NCBI GenBank assembly: GCA_013350335.1
Contig: CM023538.1
Location: 52,248,769-52,312,768, forward strand
Origin: Chimonanthus salicifolius
Taxonomy: Eukaryota > Streptophyta > Magnoliopsida > Laurales > Calycanthaceae
Reading direction: 5' to 3'
DNA: 64,000 bases
Below are positions 58,100 to 64,000 of the stretch, in pieces. The translations under genes and the position numbers were made by a program. Every line of letters starts with the position of its first letter. Within the stretch, counting starts at the first letter, position 1. Below the pieces are notes generated by a model, which was not told the DNA's origin, ran no database searches, and worked only from the letters and a program-made list of their open reading frames with translations.

Positions 58100-58740
58100 T
58101 GGTTTTCATCTTGGGGTGCCTTCCCATTTAATGTTGTGAATTAAGACTTCCAGATTTTGTACCATGACATTGACCAAACATAAGAGGAAAACATTTTGGT
58201 ATATGGCCACAAAGGATACTTGAAGGTCACTATCTTCATCAAGTTCATTTACTCTATCTTCTTCTTCTCTTAGAGGATTTAGCTTGGATTTTTTCAATGA
58301 ATGAACTGTAGTCAATCACCTATTTTATCAGTACACAAACTTGTCACGATAGATGATGTCATCCATTGGGCTAGAAGAGGCAATTTTTCTGTGGATTCTT
58401 TCAGCCTCTTTCGTTGTTTCATATTTTTTAAATATTTTAGAAGCATATTATGAAACAACAATGATGAATGCTACAAGTGTTTGATTAAAGTGCATAGTCA
58501 TTTCATCACTAGTCCAAGCGATTTGGTCTTTGGGATGAGTAGTCATGGAAGTTGAAGGTTTATCTAATACTTTTTCCATAAACATAGACCACTTTCTATT
58601 CACCTATTTCCAAACATATTCATTGATGAAAACATTTAAATTTTTCATTTCATTTTTCATCAAAAATGGAGGTTTGGAAATATCATGCCTTTTTCTCATA
58701 GCCATTGTTCTAGCATGGATCAACTCGAACGGTTAGATCC
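58100..58740 (-). pseudogene. copia Gag remnant
   Basis: Starting about 60 bp after the primer-binding site, the - strand reads RHDISKPPF, FINEYVWK, DQIAWTSDEMTMHFNQ and YETTKEAERIHRKI. These fit the Gag order N-Y-x-x-W, E-Y-V-W, W-T-x-D-E and T-A-K-E-x-W of this copia group. Stops split the frame into several parts. The lower part (58106-58315) has a Leu/Glu-rich stretch. Confidence 0.65.
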
Positions 58741-58756
58741 TTGTAAAAAGCCCGAG

Positions 58757-58768
58757 GCTCTGATACCA
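58757..58768 (-). other. copia primer-binding site (perfect)
   Basis: On the - strand TGGTATCAGAGC, an exact complement of the initiator tRNA-Met 3' end, lies 2 bp after the LTR end CTTTCA. Confidence 0.92.
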
Positions 58769-58770
58769 AA

Positions 58771-60591
58771 TGAAAGTTCATTTCTCACGGTGCTAGAACA
58801 ACACAATTGATCTTAGAGGGGGGTGAATAGGTAAATCCCAGTTTCCATGGTGTTTACAAACTTCTTGATTGTTTAATATTTAAGTGTAGCGGAATAACAA
58901 CATTAATCAAGAGATTTGTTTAGTGTGACAAATTGTTTATTATTTCTTTAAACAATCGCACTAAGTTTCGAATCCTTTGCATATTGTTTGATTATCTATG
59001 ATTGTGCACAGTGTATACATAAAGACAATCAAATGCAAAGTGATGTGTGTTGAGAAGAGTGCTTAGATACTAAATACAAACACACAAAAATCAAACACCA
59101 TAAGACCAAGTTTATAGTGGTTCAATTAGCCAACGTACATCCATTGTTAGGACTCGTTCAACCTTGAGCTATCTCCAAATCCACTAAGTAGGGACTTACA
59201 CCGTCACAATTAGAGTAGAAATTTCACCTCACTCAATCGGCTAGGAATTCCACCAACCACTGTGCAAGAAACGACGCTCTAGAGTTTTTTATAGTGGTTT
59301 CAGAGCCAATCATCCTTATTCCACTTTCGGGACAAAGGTTTTAAAACAAAATTAAAACCAAGACGCACTTGCCTTTGAAGTTCTTTCTCACTGATGTGTG
59401 CTTCTTGAAGATCTCACTCAATGTGTGCCAACGCTCCTCTTTGTAGTCGTCGTATAGCAATCACAATTCCAGGGTGATAAGGAAATTGGTTTCACCAGAA
59501 TTTTCCTAGTTTATTTTCCTTTCTCTTCTCCCTCTCATAAACTCAATCCATATGATTGGTTGTATTTGACTCCCCAAGTGTAACCACGAGAAAGAAAGTG
59601 ATCCTTCTGTTGGCCTTCGTTTAAGCTCACTGATAATGATGAGTGTCCAACTGATTTGCCAAAGGATGCCAACTGGTTGCATGAAGATTGGTTTATACAG
59701 AGAAGGCAACTAGTTGCAGCAGCAGTAATGTACCGACAAGTCGGGCGCACTGAGGGCGATGACTAGAAATGTTACCGTTCAACAACCTGACCGTTACACA
59801 TTAATACACTTCCAACGGTTTAATTCTTTCTCGGTCGACATGTCGGTGTCGCCGATGGGTCAACAGTCATGGTACCGAGAGGTCGGTCCATACGATGGAC
59901 GATGGTCTCGATCTGGGGTGAAACCATGCTAACAGTAGTTTCAAGTCTAGAAACTTTCTTACCCAGAACGACATGTCGCCCTTTACAGAGGGGTCAATCC
60001 TGGTACTCTTGATCGGTCTTAAACTACCTATATGCCTGTTTTCTCGAGAGCCCACCTGAGTTATAAGTTCAAAACTCATAAATTTCTATTGAAGAGTCGT
60101 TGACCACGAGGGGTCGTTTCAGCCTTTCACCGAGGGGTCGGTGCATAAAAGACTCTCGATCAGAGGCTTTTCCAAAATAACAGTTCTATGATCCAGAACC
60201 TATGTCAATCTGGCCGACCAGTCTTTAACCATGATGGGTCGATCCTGTCTCCACCGAGGAGTCAGTGAGAATGACTGGTTGACCTAATAGTGAACTTAAT
60301 TCATGATTCCAAGTTCACTTCTAGCTCACTGTTCAACTTCCTCTTTTACGCTTCTTATGGTTTCACCATTTGTTCAACTAAGCTTAGAGATAGTCCTTTT
60401 AAGGTGTGGGTACCACCTAAAGTCATCTATAGCCAAATACCTACTGTGATTGCTATCTACAATGAGCTTCAATCCGGTGGAGCATGATATTCACTCTTGA
60501 TCACCTTCAGTCTTCAAGCTTCTTTGCGAATGCTTCCTCCCGAGTCATAGAATTGGCAAACATAGGGACTCGGTAAGCCGGGGTACTAACA
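58771..60591 (-). repeat. 5' LTR of SIRE-like copia element (1,821 bp)
   Basis: On - it starts TGTTAGTACCCCGG and ends GAACTTTCA. It contains the CACCGAGGGGTCGGTGC block, a GTATACATAAAGACAATC region, CCCCCCTCTAAGATCAATTG near the end, and clusters of TCGGTCGACATGTCGG-type palindromes (59750-60000). TG..CA ends, the adjoining PBS and the partner LTR all agree. Confidence 0.9.
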
Positions 60592-61695
60592 TAATCAATT
60601 GGTAAAACGACCATGGTTGGATAGAACAATGAAAGAGCTCTTCATAGAGGCCAAGAACACTCAAAATGGAGTTCGGGAGCCCAAGATACGGATATTTTAG
60701 TAGAGTGTAGTTTTGCGAAAAACTGTCCTCACGACCCATAGTGAATGACGATTGATCGTGAGCACGACCGATCAATCATCTGTGTCAGTTTTCTATCCAT
60801 TGGAAAACCATTAATGCGCAACGGTAACATTCCAACGGCTCTTTTGGACACACGATCGATTGCCGGTACCCGACTGATCACCCGTATTAGCTCGGGATTC
60901 ATTTGTTAGCTTATATATACTTCAAACTCTTATGAGTGGGGTTGGACCTTTCAACTGGGAACATCTTAAGGCATCCTTAGTGATCCCAAACCTCTCCCAA
61001 CCTCTCTCCATGCACTCACATAGGTAAATCAATTAGAAAATTCAATCAACCTCTTAGTTGTGATTAAGTGAGAGAGTGAAAACCATCTAGGATCAACTTA
61101 CATATCCAAATCCTAAAACCTTCTCCCAGGCATTGAGATTGAGCATACACAAGGCACATCCTCGATATCACATTGGGAAGGACATTTTCAAGAAGACACA
61201 TCAACAAGGTTGATCTATTAAAAGGCAAGTGCTTCTTCGGTTTGATTTTATTTTTTAAATCATCATCTTGTGAAATTGTTTAAAGCATAGTTCTTGAACC
61301 ACTATAAAAAATAGAGGGATAAGAGTTATGTGAAATTCTCAACCAATTGGTTAAGTGGAAGATAAATTCTCAACCAATTGGTTAGGTGGAAGTTATAATC
61401 TAATAATGTGGGTGTAATTCTCCACTTAGTGAATTGGAGATAGCCCAAGGTTGAGTGAAGTCTCAGCAGTGGATGTAGCTTGCTTAACCGAACCACTATA
61501 CATTGATCTTTTGGTGTGAGAGGTTATTGGGTGGTTGTTCTTAATTTGGTACATTTTTTATCACACACTTGATTAATCTAAATTAATCCGTTACAAATCA
61601 TTTGATTAATGAAGATTATTTTAAAGACCATCAAAATTGGTGATTGCCCTATTCACCCCCCTCTAGGGACAATTTAGCGCCCCAAGGGACGTTCA
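60592..61695 (+). repeat. SIRE/Angela-type copia LTR, + orientation, 5' truncated
   Basis: Contains CGATTGATCGTGAG palindromes (60745), TTATATATACTTC (60911, TATA-like), AAGGCAAGTGCTTC, repeated CTCAACCAATTGGTTA, CACTTGATTAATC and TTCACCCCCCTCTAGGG, ending GGGACGTTCA at 61695. No primer-binding site follows, so it is separate from the next LTR. Confidence 0.7.
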
Positions 61696-62359
61696 TAAAC
61701 AATTGAAAATCATTCAAAGTATCCAATCGGTAAAGATTGTGATTTAGAAAGAAGGATTAAGCCAAAGCTTCTAGGATAGAAATTGGAACCCAATTTTCTA
61801 GAAGGTCCTCCCAAGGATTATGGTTGCTCTACATGACGGGTCTTCATCAACGTCAGGATTGTAAGAGCTCGCATTGGGTGGATCTATTCAAGAAGCGCAA
61901 CTTCATTTGCAAAGGCTTCAAAGACAAATCATTCTTAGTTTAGATTTTTCTTTAAAATCTATATCATTGGGAAGTTGATTAAAGAGACTGAGTTTCTCTT
62001 GAACCACTATAAAAAAAAAAAAGTGAGATAGGAATTGGGTGAAAGTGTAAATCAATTGGTTAGGTAGAAGTCATATTATATTGTGTTGGTGTAATTTCAA
62101 CGCTTAGTAAATTCGAGATAGCCCAAGATTTGGAGACTCTCATTAGTGGATGTAGGTTGTTTAACCGAACCACTATAAATCGTGTACATTGTCTCTTTGT
62201 GTGATTGCTTTTATTCTTGTACACTTTGAAATCACACACTTGATTAATTGTTTTTTTTAAATTCCACACTCAATTAATCAAGTAAATTTTAAAAGGACTC
62301 ATACTTTGTGATTACCCTCTTCTAGGGTTAATTGGTTCTAAGCACTCAGGGAACTTTTA
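61696..62359 (+). repeat. 5' LTR (3' part) of second SIRE-like copia element
   Basis: Repeats the series of the preceding LTR (CGCATTGGG, CTTGAACCACTATAAAA, AGATAGCCCAAGATT, GGTTGTTTAACCGAACCACT, CACACACTTGATTAATTG, CTCTTCTAGGGTTAATTG) and ends GGGAACTTTTA. It is followed by a primer-binding site. Confidence 0.75.
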
Positions 62360-62361
62360 AT

Positions 62362-62373
62362 TGGTATCAGAGC
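62362..62373 (+). other. copia primer-binding site (perfect)
   Basis: TGGTATCAGAGC, exactly complementary to the initiator tRNA-Met 3' end, follows the LTR. Confidence 0.92.
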
Positions 62374-62442
62374 CTCGTGCTCATTTTATTGACTTAACCA
62401 TCAAAGTGATCAAGTGCTAGAACATGTATATAGGAGAGAGCT

Positions 62443-62972
62443 ATGCCATCTCTAAACCACCCTACTTCGATGGATCATACTTGCTTCTTGGAAAGCAAAG
62501 ATGGAAAATTTTTCATCTCCATCGATGCATCCTTATGGGATTCTACGTATTCTGGATGGACACACCCGGCAATTGAGAAAATGGATACGACCACTACATC
62601 CATATCAGTTGAGCTAAAAGCTTACTCCTCATGGACTAGGGATGAAAAGGCCTCATGCACGATTAATGGTAAAGCTCTAAATGCATTGAATTGTGCACTC
62701 TCACCCAATGAACACAAAATGATAATGATGTGTGAGACTGCACAAAAGGCATTAGAAATTCTTGAGAGAACCCACAAAGGCACATCCATTGTGAAAGATT
62801 AAAGCTCCAATTATTGGAAGCTCAATTCGATGCTTTAAAAATGATGGAAGAAGAAACCTTCATGGATTTCTACTCTAGATTTAGTGACAGTCAACTCTAT
62901 GTGGGCTCTTGGTGAAATAATTCAGGATGCCAAACTGTGCATAAAAATCCTAAGAAATCTTGCCAAGAGGTT
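62443..62972 (+). pseudogene. copia Gag, frameshifted and truncated
   Basis: MPSLNHPTSM starts about 70 bp after the PBS. The core reads WTRDEKASCTINGKALNALN, ETAQKALEILERTHKGTSIV and, after a one-base shift at 62800, LEAQFDALKMMEEETFMDFY and DAKLCIKILRNLAKRF. This matches Gag of the SIRE/Angela group in order. The nucleocapsid zinc knuckle and pol are absent: the frame runs directly into another LTR at about 62974. Confidence 0.85.
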
Positions 62973-62973
62973 T

Positions 62974-64000
62974 TCTTAATGCCCCAGCTTGACCGAGTCC
63001 CTGTTTGTCAATTACAGGACTCGGGTAGAAGCACTTTCCATGAAGCTTGAAGACTCAAGATGATCGAGGAAAAAGATCATGCTCCACCAAGCTCAGATCA
63101 TTGTCATGGCAATCACAAAAACAGGTATATGGCCATATATGACCCTAGGTGGAACCCACACCGGATAGAGGACTACTAGGCTTAGTTGCATATATTGGTA
63201 ATAAACATAAAATACCTAGAGAGGAAACTGAACTGTGAATTGGAAGTGAACTTGGAAACATGAATTATGTTCATTATCAACACGACCAGTCTATCTCACC
63301 GATCCCTCGGTATAGTCAGCATCAATTCATCGTGATCAAAGACTGGTTAAACAGATTGACATTGGTTCTGGAAATTAGAATTGTCATTCAGGAAATGCCT
63401 CTGACCAAGAGTCTCATATGCATCGACCCCTTGGTGATGAACTTGAACAATCCCTCGTGGTCGACGACTCATCGGTATAAAACTTATAAGTTCTGGACTG
63501 GGAACTTATAAGGGCTCTCGATGAAACAAACATATTGGCAATCAAAGACCGATCGAGAGATACAGGACCGACCCCTTGGCAAAGGGCAACACGTCGTTTT
63601 GAGTAAGAAGTTTCCTAAGGGAAACTACTGTCAAGCATGTTTTTGCACCAGAACGAGACTCTCGTATGGACCGACTCATTAGTACCATAAGTATCGACCC
63701 ATCGGCGACAACGACGTGTCAGTCGGAAAGTAATTATGCCGTTGGTGGTACATTTAATGCGCAATGGTCGGGTGGTTTAACTGTAATAAATATGAACATC
63801 GACCCATCGGTGCCACCAACCTTTCGGTCTTGGACAGTCAATATGACCGTTAAATTTCTCTATAAATATGAGTGTTGGGTGATCATTTTACTATCTTCCT
63901 TGAGCTTAAAAGAGTTAAACACTTTGAGGAACGATCAACACTCTTGAGAGTAAGATCATAAACAACCAATCTTCGGATTGTGTTTGCAAGTGAGAAAGAA
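62974..64000 (+). repeat. SIRE-like copia LTR, + orientation, running off the window
   Basis: Begins TTCTTAATGCCCCAGC, a decayed TGTTAGTGCCCCAGC, followed by GACCGAGTCCCTGTTTGTCA and the expected GGAACCCACACC, GACTCTC..ATCGACCC palindrome-rich block and a TTTCTCTATAAATATGAG promoter-like stretch at 63855. It is the 3' LTR of the element whose Gag precedes it. It abuts Gag with no polypurine tract. Confidence 0.75.

Larger units (their letters stand above)
54593..60591 (-). mobile_element. SIRE/Angela-like copia element lacking pol, - orientation
   Basis: Read on -, the parts are a 5' LTR (60591-58771), a perfect primer-binding site, Gag remnants (58740-58100), non-coding sequence, an extra ORF (56650-56234), a polypurine tract (55300-55286) and a truncated 3' LTR (55285-54593). 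The internal part is 3.5 kb, too short for pol, and no protease, integrase or RT motif is seen. The order and the GTTTTGTCATGA-style region ahead of the polypurine tract are typical of the SIRE/Angela group. Confidence 0.82.

Overview
This is a stretch of flowering-plant nuclear DNA. It holds spliced, plant-type protein genes with GT..AG introns, a PLS-class pentatricopeptide repeat (PPR) reading frame, a plant tRNA-Val gene and dense nested Ty1/copia, Ty3/gypsy, LINE and hAT elements. A large, transposon-rich angiosperm genome fits best. The species cannot be fixed from the sequence; a magnoliid or basal eudicot is only a guess.

Three host protein genes are visible, all on the + strand. (1) An NDR/STK38-type AGC kinase runs from 8128 to 20278 as eleven exons. 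It covers the kinase domain from the strand after the glycine-rich loop through the hydrophobic motif to the stop, with introns of up to 4.4 kb filled by transposons. Its N-terminal exons are not found in the window. (2) An intronless E/E+ PPR gene (22605-24696), close to Arabidopsis At5g27110, is broken by about six small indels. (3) A MATE/DTX transporter exon (about 51168-52125) has one indel and no recognisable 3' half. A tRNA-Val(AAC) gene lies at 30935-31008 on the - strand.

Layout: 1-4265 is a decayed copia element in - orientation (RT, IN, PR, Gag, PBS, LTR). 4265-8100 is a mosaic of LINE and copia scraps, including an inverted duplication. 8128-20278 is the kinase gene. 20279-26379 holds the PPR pseudogene and intergenic DNA. 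26380-30150 is a 3.8-kb gypsy-type solo LTR with an internal minisatellite. 30151-33880 is AT-rich DNA with a tandem array, the tRNA and a LINE ORF1 scrap. 33881-39090 is an internally deleted Ty3/gypsy element in - orientation. 39091-50322 is a nest of SIRE/Angela-type copia LTRs, gypsy LTRs and one well-delimited hAT element. 50323-53767 holds the MATE exon. 53768-64000 holds a short copia LTR and two SIRE-like copia elements in opposite orientations, both without pol.

I found no convincing new gene system. The points most worth checking are the single-base frameshifts that hit all three host genes (decay, or base-level assembly error), the hAT element with a perfect 8-bp target duplication, a solo LTR with a perfect 5-bp duplication inside a probable older LTR, pol-less SIRE-like elements with a possible third ORF, and short LINE-tailed elements without reverse transcriptase.
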